Notes: generated by a model from the letters alone, not told the origin. A stretch of 14,530 nucleotides of DNA from an uncultured Alistipes sp. (GCA_900769745.1 CAAGHX010000225.1:1-14530); one strand, 5' to 3'; counted from the first letter of the stretch, positions 1-7,602 are shown. Numbers and translations: made by a program.

Positions 1-828
1 ACCACGCACGTCCTTACCATAAGAACCTGCCTCACGACGGAAGCAAGGAGTGTAGGCTGTCATCTTCACTGGGAACTCCTTCTCATCGAGGATAACATCG
101 CGGAAGATGTTAGTTACAGGAACCTCTGCTGTTGGAACGAGGTAGAAGTTATCAGCAGTAGCGTGATACATCTGACCCTCCTTATCAGGCAACTGACCTG
201 TACCGAAACCTGAAGCCTCATTTACCATTACTGGTGGCTCAATCTCCTGGTAACCAGCCTTTGTATTGCAGTCGAGGAAGTAGTTAATCAACGCACGCTG
301 CAAACGAGCACCCTGACCCTTATATACTGGGAAACCAGCACCTGTGAGCTTTACACCCAAATCAAAGTCGATGATATCATACTTGCGAGCCAACTCCCAG
401 TGAGGCTGTGGATTAGCTGGCAACTCCTGATAATTCTCAACGAGCTTTACTACCACATTGTCCTCGGCGCTCTTACCCTCGGGTACGATCTCTGCTGGGA
501 AGTTAGGCAACAAAACAATCTGTGACTGCAACTCCGAGCTAACGCTCTGGTGCTCCTCTGAAAGCTCAGCCGAACGAGCCTTCAATGCCGCCACCTGCTG
601 CTTCATCTGCTCAGCCTCGTCGCGCTTACCCTGGCCCATTAATGCACCAATCTGCTTGGCAGCCTTATTCTGCTCAGCAAGGCAATTATCCAATTCTGAC
701 TGGATAGCCTTACGCTTATCATCTAATTCCTCTATCTTTGCGATGATTGGAGCTGCATCAACACCCTTCTTTGCAAGACGTGCGATTGCCAACTGCTTAT
801 CATCTCTGAGTTGCTTCAATGTCAACAT
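1..828 (-). CDS. serS: Seryl-tRNA synthetase, N-terminal 276 residues (3' end beyond window)
   Basis: Cytoplasmic class II aminoacyl-tRNA synthetase that charges tRNA-Ser with serine. The reverse complement reads open from an ATG at 828 to the left edge, so the gene is cut, not broken. Residues about 1-105 form the family's N-terminal tRNA-binding arm, rich in Lys/Glu/Ala heptads typical of its long antiparallel coiled coil. The catalytic domain follows. TAEVP at 233-237 is the serine/adenylate-binding signature, and FRREAGSYGKDVRG at 263-276 is class II motif 2, ending exactly at the window edge. Motif 3 must lie outside. The start is supported by the usual MLTLKQLRDD-like opening and by a -7-type promoter element about 32 bases upstream. 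It is transcribed divergently from the U32-family gene. Identification is secure. Confidence 0.97.
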   Translation of the reverse strand, partial: MLTLKQLRDDKQLAIARLAKKGVDAAPIIAKIEELDDKRKAIQSELDNCLAEQNKAAKQIGALMGQGKRDEAEQMKQQVAALKARSAELSEEHQSVSSELQSQIVLLPNFPAEIVPEGKSAEDNVVVKLVENYQELPANPQPHWELARKYDIIDFDLGVKLTGAGFPVYKGQGARLQRALINYFLDCNTKAGYQEIEPPVMVNEASGFGTGQLPDKEGQMYHATADNFYLVPTAEVPVTNIFRDVILDEKEFPVKMTAYTPCFRREAGSYGKDVRG

Positions 829-859
829 AACCTCTGTATATTTTTTGGTTTACGATTTG

Positions 860-867
860 CAAAGTTA
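860..867 (-). promoter_or_regulatory. Candidate -7 promoter element for serS
   Basis: Read on the minus strand the site is TAACTTTG, a perfect match to the Bacteroidota -7 consensus TAnnTTTG, followed by C as is common. It would start transcription around 852-854, giving a leader of roughly 25 bases before the serS ATG at 828. I see no convincing TTTG -33 element at the usual spacing upstream, so the assignment rests on the -7 match and its position. Confidence 0.55.
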
Positions 868-973
868 TAAAAAATCTCAATTCTTCGCTCTTTTTTAGGC
901 TGCTTTTTTCACATTACAGAGGCTCAACTGCAAAAAGAGTGGGATAAATCACAACTTTTCCACATTCTTTCGC

Positions 974-981
974 TATTTTTG
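974..981 (+). promoter_or_regulatory. Candidate -7 promoter element for the U32-family gene
   Basis: TATTTTTG followed by C matches the Bacteroidota -7 consensus TAnnTTTG. Transcription would begin near 986-990, only a few bases before the in-frame ATGs at 991 and 1000. This makes an upstream TTG start at 979 implausible, because it lies inside the promoter element. The -33 region (about 950-953) is not a clear TTTG. The site is back to back with the serS promoter in a 171-base divergent intergenic region. Confidence 0.45.
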
Positions 982-999
982 CAACAAATTATGGGCCGT

Positions 1000-2832
1000 A
1001 TGAAAATTCGCACAATAGAACTACTCTCACCAGCAAAGAATCTCGAAGCTGCACGTGCTGCCGTAGATTACGGAGCTGATGCGTTGTATATGGGTGGAGT
1101 GCGTTTTGGTGCACGTCATGCTGCAACCAATTCCATCGAGGATATTGCCCGTGCTGTGGAGTATGCTCATCAATACGGCGTGAGAGTTCACACCACGCTC
1201 AATACCCTACTCTACGATGATGAGCTGGAGGCTGCCGAGTTGCAGGCCCGCCAGTTGATTGAGGCGGGTGTCGATGCGCTGATTGTGCAGGATATGGCCT
1301 ACCGAGAGATGAATCTGCCAGTCGAGTTACACGCCTCTACTCAGGTGGGAAACACCACCCCCGAAGGTGTCGCATTCTTGCAGCAGAGCGGATTCTCGCG
1401 TGTGATATTGGAGCGCTCACTTTCGTTGGAGCAAATCAAGGCTATCAGAGAGGCAACCGACGTGGAGTTGGAGTGCTTTGTTCACGGTGCTATCTGTGTG
1501 GGCCACAGCGGAAGATGTTTCCTCTCTCGTTCTACCTCGTCACGAAGTGGTAACCGAGGCGAGTGTTCTCAACCCTGCCGTCTGCCATACGATTTGAAGG
1601 ATGCATCGGGCCGTACTATTATGGCTGGCAAGCATCTGCTTTCGGTGCGTGATCTCGACCTGTCGCAGTCGCTCGAGGAGTTGATTGATGCAGGTATCTC
1701 ATCACTCAAAATCGAGGGCCGATTGAAGGATTTGCGATATATAAAGAATGTTGTCGGCCACTATCGCCGATGCCTCGATGAGATTATCGCCCGCCGCCCC
1801 GATGTCAAGAGACCATCTGTCGGTGTGAGCAAGTTTGATTTCACGCCAAATCCCGCCAAGAGTTTTACTCGCGGAGCATCACAATATATGTTCTACGGCA
1901 AGCAAGCCGATGTGGCTTCGCTCGATACACCAAAGGCTGTTGGCGAATATCTCGGCCGAGTGAAAAGCATTGAACGCAACGGATTTAGACTCGACCGCAG
2001 CTGCGATGTGTCGGCTGCCGATGGCATCTGCATACTCAGCAATGGCGAGCTGGTCGGCACAAATATCAATAAAGTGGTGAATGGCGTTATCGAGCCCAAT
2101 AGAATGGATTCTATCGTAAAGGGTGTTGATATTTACCGCAACTACGACCATACGTTCAGCGCTGCTCTCGACCGCAGCCGCACTTGTCGTGTTATCGATG
2201 CAAAGGCCAAATTCGCGATTAGCGCAAGCGAGTGCGTACTCACTATCGCCGACTGCGAGGGCGTGGAGATAACAATCCGCAAGGAGTATAATTCTCAACC
2301 AGCATCATCGCCCGAAAAGATGGCCGAGACGGCTCAGCGCCAGATTGCAAAGAGTGGCGGTACTATATTTTCAATCTCAGCGGTAGAGGTAGAGGGTGCA
2401 GAGAATTTTGTGCCAGCTTCTATTATAAGCGATATGCGTCGTGAGGCTTTGGAGCAGTTGCGCCTGAAGAGAATCTCGCAACCGCTTTCGCACAATATTC
2501 TCACCGATGATTACTCGGCTAAATATCCATATCCGATTGTCACTCGTTATGAGAATGTTATAAACCGCCTTTCACGCGGTTTCTATGAGAAACATCAGGT
2601 GCAAAACATAGAGCATGCGCTCGAGACAATGCCAACACTCGGCGAGCGAGTTATGATTTCGAGCTACTGCATCCGTCGTGAGATTGGACAGTGCCTGAAG
2701 CATAACCCTAAGCTTCAGTCTGAGCTATATATCGAGCACGGTAATGCTCGCTATCAACTGAGATTTGATTGCAAACGATGCGAGATGTCGCTCATTGATT
2801 GCAGTCGCAACAACACCCAGGTAAATAAGTAA
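1000..2832 (+). CDS. U32-family protein (RlhA-type RNA hydroxylase / 'collagenase-like' family)
   Basis: A 610-residue protein of the family annotated as peptidase U32. Its best studied large members, such as E. coli RlhA, hydroxylate a 23S rRNA cytidine, so RNA modification is a more likely role than proteolysis; that is inference. It opens with IELLSPAKNLEAARAAVDYGADALYMGG, a TIM-barrel start typical of the family. The U32 signature runs from residue 158 to 176 (ECFVHGAIC, then GHSGRCFLS), with cysteines 159, 166, 173, 189 and 193. The C-terminus holds a second cysteine set, C557-x7-C565 and C591-x2-C594, as in long U32 proteins, possibly for a metal or Fe-S centre. I chose ATG 1000 (MKIRTIELLSP) because family members begin this way; ATG 991 is possible. 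The methyltransferase gene follows after 8 bases, so the two are likely co-transcribed. Confidence 0.85.
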   Translation: MKIRTIELLSPAKNLEAARAAVDYGADALYMGGVRFGARHAATNSIEDIARAVEYAHQYGVRVHTTLNTLLYDDELEAAELQARQLIEAGVDALIVQDMAYREMNLPVELHASTQVGNTTPEGVAFLQQSGFSRVILERSLSLEQIKAIREATDVELECFVHGAICVGHSGRCFLSRSTSSRSGNRGECSQPCRLPYDLKDASGRTIMAGKHLLSVRDLDLSQSLEELIDAGISSLKIEGRLKDLRYIKNVVGHYRRCLDEIIARRPDVKRPSVGVSKFDFTPNPAKSFTRGASQYMFYGKQADVASLDTPKAVGEYLGRVKSIERNGFRLDRSCDVSAADGICILSNGELVGTNINKVVNGVIEPNRMDSIVKGVDIYRNYDHTFSAALDRSRTCRVIDAKAKFAISASECVLTIADCEGVEITIRKEYNSQPASSPEKMAETAQRQIAKSGGTIFSISAVEVEGAENFVPASIISDMRREALEQLRLKRISQPLSHNILTDDYSAKYPYPIVTRYENVINRLSRGFYEKHQVQNIEHALETMPTLGERVMISSYCIRREIGQCLKHNPKLQSELYIEHGNARYQLRFDCKRCEMSLIDCSRNNTQVNK

Positions 2833-2840
2833 AAATAGAT

Positions 2841-3737
2841 ATGACTCAACTACTTACACCCCACTTCCCCGACTACGAGTTGATCGATTCGGGCGATTTC
2901 GAGAAGTTGGAACGCTTCGGAAGCTACATCACACGCCGCCCAGAGCCACAGGCCATCTGGCACAAGTCGATGAGCGAGCAGGAGTGGCGCAATTTGGCTC
3001 ACGCATCGTTTATGCGTGCCGCAGCGTCGAAGAACGACGAGCGTGGCGAGTGGCACAACAAGCCACAGATGCCCGACCGTTGGCAGGTGGAGTATGCCTA
3101 CAAGCAGATGAAGTTGCGTATGCGCTTGGGCCTCACATCGTTCAAGCACGTTGGAATCTTCCCCGAGCAGGCGGCAAACTGGAACTTTATCTACGACTGC
3201 ATAGAACGTCAGAAGGCGTCGGGCGTAAAGCCTAAAGTGCTCAATTTGTTTGCCTATACGGGTGGCGCTACATTGGCGGCCCGTTCGGCTGGAGCAGATG
3301 TTACTCACGTCGATTCTGTTAAGCAGGTTGTAAGCTGGTCACGCGAGAATATGGAGAGCAGCGGCTTGGAGGGTGTGCGTTGGATTGTCGAGGATGCACT
3401 CAAATTTGTGCGTCGCGAGGTGCGTCGAGGTAATATCTACGATGGTATAATTCTTGACCCTCCTGCTTATGGTCGTGGCGCAAACGGCGAGAAGTGGGTG
3501 CTGGAGGAGAATATCGGCGAGATGCTCGAGTGCTGCGCAGAGCTGCTCAATAAGCAGAGCGGATTCTTGGTGCTGAACCTCTACTCTATGGGGTTGTCGG
3601 CTCTGTTGGCTCGTACGGCACTGCGTCAGTGTTTCAAGAATACTGGCCACGAGGAGTTTGGCGAGCTATACTTCAAGGATAGATTCGACAAGGAACTTCC
3701 ACTGGGCACATTCTGCCGTTTCACACGTCAAAAGTAG
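2841..3737 (+). CDS. Class I SAM-dependent methyltransferase, RlmI/RlmK-like
   Basis: A 298-residue cytoplasmic methyltransferase of the group containing the 23S rRNA enzymes RlmI and RlmL/K. Its substrate is probably rRNA; that is inferred from family and from the neighbouring U32 gene. Residues 1-125 form an N-terminal part rich in Trp and charged residues (DYELIDSGDFEKLERFGSY early on). The Rossmann domain begins with motif I VLNLFAYTGGA at 133-143, the acidic ribose-binding residue is D158 in THVDSVK, and motif IV is DPPAYGRG at 206-213. The segment where RlmI-type cytosine-C5 enzymes carry a catalytic SCS-like cysteine reads LVLNLYSMG here and has no cysteine, so cytosine-C5 chemistry is unlikely. 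The gene starts 8 bases after the U32 stop and ends 43 bases before the first transporter gene. Exact target unknown. Confidence 0.85.
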   Translation: MTQLLTPHFPDYELIDSGDFEKLERFGSYITRRPEPQAIWHKSMSEQEWRNLAHASFMRAAASKNDERGEWHNKPQMPDRWQVEYAYKQMKLRMRLGLTSFKHVGIFPEQAANWNFIYDCIERQKASGVKPKVLNLFAYTGGATLAARSAGADVTHVDSVKQVVSWSRENMESSGLEGVRWIVEDALKFVRREVRRGNIYDGIILDPPAYGRGANGEKWVLEENIGEMLECCAELLNKQSGFLVLNLYSMGLSALLARTALRQCFKNTGHEEFGELYFKDRFDKELPLGTFCRFTRQK

Positions 3738-3780
3738 GCGCGATATAAATTGCCTAACGTCCACAAACTGAGCTACTACG

Positions 3781-4323
3781 ATGCAGAAATATTATACACT
3801 CTTCACCTCATTCTTCAAGATTGGCCTATTCACCTTTGGTGGTGGATATGCAATGATATCTATTATCCAGAACGAGGTGATTGAGCGTCGTCGATGGATC
3901 GAAGAGAAGGATTTTCTCGACCTGCTCACGTTGGCGCAATCGGCTCCAGGTCCTATATCGCTCAATACATCGGTGTTTGTGGGATATAAGATGTATGGCT
4001 ATGCGGGAGCTTTGGCGGCGCTGCTTGGTGTGGTGATGCCGTCGTTTCTTATTATATTAATCGTTGCGATGTTCTTTTCGCAAATCCGCGAAAATGAGAT
4101 TATCGACGCTGCATTCAAGGGTATGCGCCCTGCGGTTGTAGGTCTTATCTTTGCTCCTGTTGTTGGTTTTGTGAAGGGTATGCGTTGGTGGCTTATTGCA
4201 ATCTCGGCAGCCATTGCGCTTGTTATATGGCATTGGGGCGTGTCGCCAGTATATATGCTTGCATTGGGTGCTGTGGCAGGTATAGCCGTTATGGTATTAC
4301 GAGGAAAGGAGGTTGAGCGATGA
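3781..4323 (+). CDS. chrA: Chromate transporter family, half-size subunit 1
   Basis: A 180-residue inner-membrane protein of the short-chain (single-domain) CHR family. It carries the family's hallmark FTFGGGYAMISIIQNEVI near residues 17-34, a Glu/Arg-rich loop, and the second signature AQSAPGPISLNTSVFVGY at about 52-69. Several hydrophobic segments follow, around residues 73-99, 115-131 and 135-175. Short CHR proteins come as tandem pairs whose products are thought to assemble with opposite topology, and that is the arrangement here. Family members are annotated as chromate/sulfate transporters, but gut anaerobes rarely meet chromate, so the physiological anion is unknown. Its stop overlaps the next start (ATGA), which implies translational coupling. 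Confidence 0.9.
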   Translation: MQKYYTLFTSFFKIGLFTFGGGYAMISIIQNEVIERRRWIEEKDFLDLLTLAQSAPGPISLNTSVFVGYKMYGYAGALAALLGVVMPSFLIILIVAMFFSQIRENEIIDAAFKGMRPAVVGLIFAPVVGFVKGMRWWLIAISAAIALVIWHWGVSPVYMLALGAVAGIAVMVLRGKEVER

Positions 4324-4856
4324 TCTATCTGCAACTGTTTCTCAGCTACCTAAAAATTGGATTCTTCGGCTTTGGTGGAGGATACGCTATGCTCTCGCTT
4401 ATCCAGAACGAGATTGTGGTGCAACACCAGTGGCTAACGAATGCCGAGTTTACCGATATCGTCGCCATCTCGCAGATGACCCCTGGCCCAATCGCCATCA
4501 ACTCAGCGACATACATAGGATATAGTATCGCTGGTTTTTGGGGCTCGGTAGTTGCAACTATTGCTGTATGCTTGCCTGCGCTTACGCTGATGATTCTCAT
4601 CACGAAATTTTTTCTGATGTTGCAGAGTAACCGCTATGTGAAGGCTGCGATGGGCGGTATGCGCATCATTATTATAGGTATGATTGGTTCGGCTGCACTC
4701 CTGCTGATGTTTCCCACCTCAGACGATGGTCGCAGTTTTATTGACACCTGGAGTTGGCTAATCTTCGCCGTCACGATTTATGCATCATACAAAAAGGTAA
4801 ATCCCATACTCCTTATTGTCCTGTCGGCCATAGTCGGTGTAGTGATATATCATTAG
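4320..4856 (+). CDS. chrA: Chromate transporter family, half-size subunit 2
   Basis: A 178-residue membrane protein and the partner of the preceding gene, overlapping it by four bases (ATGA at 4320-4323). It repeats the same architecture: FFGFGGGYAMLSLIQNEIV at about residues 15-33, then SQMTPGPIAINSATYIGY at about 51-68, then hydrophobic segments near 74-101, 115-131, 142-157 and 162-178. The two proteins are clearly paralogous over their first 100 residues, which fits origin by duplication and function as a heteromeric pair. The last residues run to the end of a membrane helix with no soluble tail. A strong intrinsic terminator begins 11 bases after the stop, so this is the last gene of the U32-methyltransferase-transporter unit. 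Family secure, substrate not. Confidence 0.9.
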   Translation: MIYLQLFLSYLKIGFFGFGGGYAMLSLIQNEIVVQHQWLTNAEFTDIVAISQMTPGPIAINSATYIGYSIAGFWGSVVATIAVCLPALTLMILITKFFLMLQSNRYVKAAMGGMRIIIIGMIGSAALLLMFPTSDDGRSFIDTWSWLIFAVTIYASYKKVNPILLIVLSAIVGVVIYH

Positions 4857-4867
4857 GTAACAATATA

Positions 4868-4897
4868 AACGATGTCAATTTTGGCATCGTTTTTTTT
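4868..4897 (+). terminator. Intrinsic terminator after the chrA pair
   Basis: A 10-base-pair stem (AACGATGTCA at 4868-4877 with TGGCATCGTT at 4882-4891, one G-T pair) closes a four-base loop. It runs directly into a T tract ending at 4897. This is a textbook plus-strand Rho-independent terminator and separates the transporter unit from pyrF. Confidence 0.9.
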
Positions 4898-4969
4898 ATA
4901 GGTCATAACCTCGTAAATAGTGAATTTTCGCTCGGGAGAAAGAAAATTTTGAGTTTTGATTTTTGAATT

Positions 4970-5025
4970 TAAAATTTGTGTTGCTATTCTCGCCAAAATT
5001 TGTTAAATTAGCACTTTGAAAAGGC
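4970..5025 (+). promoter_or_regulatory. Likely promoter region of the pyr operon (elements not resolved)
   Basis: A terminator lies upstream and the pyr operon begins at 5088, so a promoter is expected in this very A/T-rich interval. TTTG-like tetramers occur at 4975-4978, 4999-5002 and 5015-5018, but none forms a clean TTTG-(19-21)-TAnnTTTG pair. Initiation near 5024 from the last one would leave a leader of about 60 bases. I see no attenuator hairpin with a T tract between 5018 and pyrF. Confidence 0.25.
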
Positions 5026-5087
5026 ATTGATGGAAATCGGTGCCGCTGATGTTGTGTGAAAAATTATAAATCAAAAAGTATATAGCT

Positions 5088-5789
5088 ATGAGTCAGAGAG
5101 ATGTAATTATTGCTTGCGATTTCAGTAGCGCTGAGGCTACTCTCGCATTCCTCGACAAGTTCACCGATTGTAAGCCATTCGTTAAGATTGGTATGGAGCT
5201 CTATTATGCAGCAGGCCCTGCTATCGTGCGCGATATCAAGGCTCGTGGTCACAAGATTTTCCTCGATCTCAAGTTGCACGATATTCCAAACACAGTGAAG
5301 AAGGCTATGTCGGTACTCTCTAACCTCGATGTGGATATGTGTAATCTCCACGCTGCTGGTACTATCGAGATGATGAAGGCCGCTTTGGAGGGCCTCACTC
5401 GCCCCGATGGCACTCGCCCACTTCTTATCGCCGTAACTCAGCTTACATCTACTAGCGAGGAGCGTATGCAGAAGGATTTGCTTATCAACGCTTCAATCAA
5501 CGACACCATTGTTCACTATGCTAAGAATGCCCAGGAGGCAGGTCTTGACGGTGTGGTATGTTCTCCATTGGAGGCTGGTATGGTTAAGGAGGCTTGTGGT
5601 GCAGACTTCGTTACAGTTACTCCAGGTGTTCGCTTCGCCGATGGCGAGGTTGGCGACCAGGTGCGTGTAACCACTCCCGAGCGTGCGAAGGAGATTGGTA
5701 CCGACTACATCGTTGTAGGTCGTCCTATCACAAATGCTGCCGACCCAGTTGCTGCTTACAAGCGTTGCATGGCTGAGTTTGCAGAGTAA
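5088..5789 (+). CDS. pyrF: Orotidine 5'-phosphate decarboxylase
   Basis: Decarboxylates OMP to UMP, the last step of de novo UMP synthesis, in the cytoplasm. The 233-residue TIM barrel shows the catalytic Lys33 (KIGMELYY) and the signature FLDLKLHDIPNTV, giving Asp60, Lys62 and Asp65. The phosphate-binding end reads TPGVRFADG and later VVGRPIT near 215. Its length and the LDLKLHDIPNT motif match the short (E. coli/B. subtilis-like) class rather than the longer roughly 270-residue class common in Bacteroides. The ATG at 5088 sits after an A/T-rich stretch and gives the standard MSQRDVIIACDF opening. First gene of pyrF-pyrE-pyrB-purT; pyrE follows after 31 bases. Confidence 0.97.
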   Translation: MSQRDVIIACDFSSAEATLAFLDKFTDCKPFVKIGMELYYAAGPAIVRDIKARGHKIFLDLKLHDIPNTVKKAMSVLSNLDVDMCNLHAAGTIEMMKAALEGLTRPDGTRPLLIAVTQLTSTSEERMQKDLLINASINDTIVHYAKNAQEAGLDGVVCSPLEAGMVKEACGADFVTVTPGVRFADGEVGDQVRVTTPERAKEIGTDYIVVGRPITNAADPVAAYKRCMAEFAE

Positions 5790-5820
5790 TCAAAGTTGAA
5801 TAATTAAAACAGAATATATT

Positions 5821-6453
5821 ATGGAAAAGAGCATTGCAAAAGATTTGTTGTCAATCGGTGCAGTATTTTTGCGCCCAGAGCAGCCCTTCACTTGGGCAAG
5901 TGGTATCAAGAGTCCTATCTACTGCGATAACCGCTTGACTCTTACAGCACCTCGCGTACGCGATAACGTGGAGAAGGGTTTGGCCGAGATGGTTAAGAAG
6001 TATTATCCTGAGTGTGAGGTATTGATGGGTACAAGTACAGCGGGTATTGCTCACGCTGCTATCGTGGCTACAATTCTCGATATGCCTATGGGTTATGTAC
6101 GTAGCGGTGCTAAGGATCACGGCCGTACAAACCAGATTGAGGGTAAGTTGGAGAAGGGCCAGAAGGTAGTTGTTGTCGAGGATTTGATTTCTACAGGCGG
6201 TAGCTGCATCGAGGTTGTAAACGTACTTCGCGAGGCTGGTGCTGATGTGTTGGGTGTTGTGAGCATCTTCACATATGGCATGAAGAAGGGTCTTGACCGT
6301 ATGGCTGAGGCTAAGGTTGAGAACCACTCACTCTCAAACCTCGACGCATTGGTAGAGGCTGCTGCTGAGGAGGGTTACATCAAGCAGGATGATTGCGCAC
6401 GCATCATTGCTTTCCGCAACAACCCATCTGACGAGAGCTGGATTAACAAATAA
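5821..6453 (+). CDS. pyrE: Orotate phosphoribosyltransferase
   Basis: Joins orotate to PRPP to make OMP, the substrate of PyrF encoded just upstream. It is 210 residues long, normal for the family. The type I phosphoribosyltransferase PRPP-binding motif is VVVVEDLISTGGSC at 116-129. The flexible-loop region with the catalytic Lys and His reads GAKDHGRTNQIEGKL at 96-110. The N-terminal substrate hood includes FTWASGIKSPIYCDNR at 23-38, the usual orotate-binding segment. The start ATG is preceded by an A-rich stretch and gives a plausible MEKSIAKDLL opening. It lies 15 bases before pyrB. No anomaly seen. Confidence 0.97.
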   Translation: MEKSIAKDLLSIGAVFLRPEQPFTWASGIKSPIYCDNRLTLTAPRVRDNVEKGLAEMVKKYYPECEVLMGTSTAGIAHAAIVATILDMPMGYVRSGAKDHGRTNQIEGKLEKGQKVVVVEDLISTGGSCIEVVNVLREAGADVLGVVSIFTYGMKKGLDRMAEAKVENHSLSNLDALVEAAAEEGYIKQDDCARIIAFRNNPSDESWINK

Positions 6454-6468
6454 GAAAAAATCTGTCTT

Positions 6469-7551
6469 ATGAGACACTTGATAGATACAACTGATATCTC
6501 GGTTGCCGAAGTTGATAAGATCATCAATACGGCACTCGATATTATCGACAACCGCGAGAAGTATCGCGAGGTGTGCAAGGGTAAGAAGCTCGCTACCCTA
6601 TTCTATGAGCCAAGTACCCGTACTCGTTTGAGCTTTACATCGGCTATGATGGAGCTTGGCGGTAACGTGTTGGGCTTCTCGGATGCTGCCTCATCGTCGG
6701 TGAGCAAGGGCGAGACTGTAGCCGACACAGTGCGTGTTATCGGTTGCTTTGCCGATATTATCGCTATGCGTCACAGCAAGGAGGGTGCGCCACTTGTAGC
6801 TTCACACTACTCTGATGTGCCTATCATCAACGCTGGCGATGGTAGCCATGCACACCCTACTCAGACTTTGACTGACCTGTTGACCATCCGTCGTGAGAAG
6901 GGTCGCCTGAACAACCTTACAATCGGTTTCTGTGGTGACTTGAAGTTTGGTCGTACGGTTCATTCACTCATCAAGGCGTTGTCGCGCTATGAGGGTATCA
7001 ACGTGGTGTTGATTGCCCCCGAGGAGTTGCGCTTGCCTTCGTATATCCGTCGCGAGGTGTGCGACAAGAACAATGTCCCAACACGCGAGGTTGCAACTAT
7101 GGAGGAGGTGTTGCCAGAGTTGGATATCCTCTATATGACCCGTGTGCAGAAGGAGCGTTTTTTGGATGAGGAGGAGTTTGAGCGCCTTAAGGATAGCTTT
7201 ATCCTCAACTCTGAGCGTATGAAGCTCGCTAAGGAGGATATGATTGTCCTACACCCACTGCCACGTGTTAACGAGATTACCCGCGACGTGGATAACGATC
7301 CACGTGCTGCATATTTCCGCCAGGTAGAGAATGGTAAGTTTGTTCGTATGGCTCTTATCTATACACTCTTGCAGTGGGCTAAGGAGTCACCCGAGACTGC
7401 GCAGACTCCACGCCTTGACCCTGAGCAGATGCATAACGACTGGCGTTGCAGCAACCGTATGTGTATCTCAAACTGGGAGGATGTTGATAAGCTCTTCCAC
7501 GAGACTGCCGATGGTTATCGCTGCTCATATTGCGAGGCTCGCAAAAAGTAA
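6469..7551 (+). CDS. pyrB: Aspartate carbamoyltransferase with a C-terminal PyrI-like zinc module
   Basis: Condenses carbamoyl phosphate with aspartate, the committed step of pyrimidine synthesis. Residues 1-305 are a complete catalytic chain: STRTR at 49-53 (carbamoyl-phosphate loop), SKGETVADT from 79 with the active-site Lys80, R101, HPTQ at 129-132, MTRVQKERF at 223-231 and HPLPR at 262-266. At 360 residues it is about 50 longer than a standard PyrB (about 310). The extra tail, after a Pro/Glu-rich linker (about 305-325), has cysteines 327, 332, 352 and 355 (C-x4-C-x19-C-x2-C) and the strings CISN and CSYCE. These match the zinc domain of the regulatory chain PyrI. The PyrI nucleotide-binding domain is absent, and no separate pyrI lies in the window. 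The reading frame is continuous. Catalytic assignment secure; the zinc module is my reading of the motif. Confidence 0.96.
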   Translation: MRHLIDTTDISVAEVDKIINTALDIIDNREKYREVCKGKKLATLFYEPSTRTRLSFTSAMMELGGNVLGFSDAASSSVSKGETVADTVRVIGCFADIIAMRHSKEGAPLVASHYSDVPIINAGDGSHAHPTQTLTDLLTIRREKGRLNNLTIGFCGDLKFGRTVHSLIKALSRYEGINVVLIAPEELRLPSYIRREVCDKNNVPTREVATMEEVLPELDILYMTRVQKERFLDEEEFERLKDSFILNSERMKLAKEDMIVLHPLPRVNEITRDVDNDPRAAYFRQVENGKFVRMALIYTLLQWAKESPETAQTPRLDPEQMHNDWRCSNRMCISNWEDVDKLFHETADGYRCSYCEARKK

Positions 7552-7602
7552 ATTGTAGCAAGAATAATTTGATTATATAAATAAAAAAACAAAATAGAAA
7601 TT

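Noticed and set aside
458..898. Plus-strand open frame of 146 codons, Ser/Cys-rich
   Set aside because: It lies antisense to serS, whose frame gives a full and recognisable synthetase; the plus-strand product has low-complexity composition and no family resemblance.
979..999. TTG start at 979 for the U32-family gene
   Set aside because: The codon lies within the TATTTTTG promoter element and upstream of the likely transcription start; ATG at 1000 gives the standard family N-terminus.
1879..2298. Minus-strand open frame of 139 codons inside the U32-family gene
   Set aside because: Ala/Ile-rich shadow frame without motifs, wholly inside a well-supported gene.
5018..5087. Possible riboswitch or attenuator leading the pyr operon
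   Set aside because: The leader is short, shows no stable hairpin followed by a T tract, and no recognisable riboswitch or PyrR-binding motif.
7552..7602. Possible promoter between pyrB and purT
   Set aside because: The interval is A/T-rich but holds no TAnnTTTG match; ATAATTTG is off by two positions, so I did not call it.
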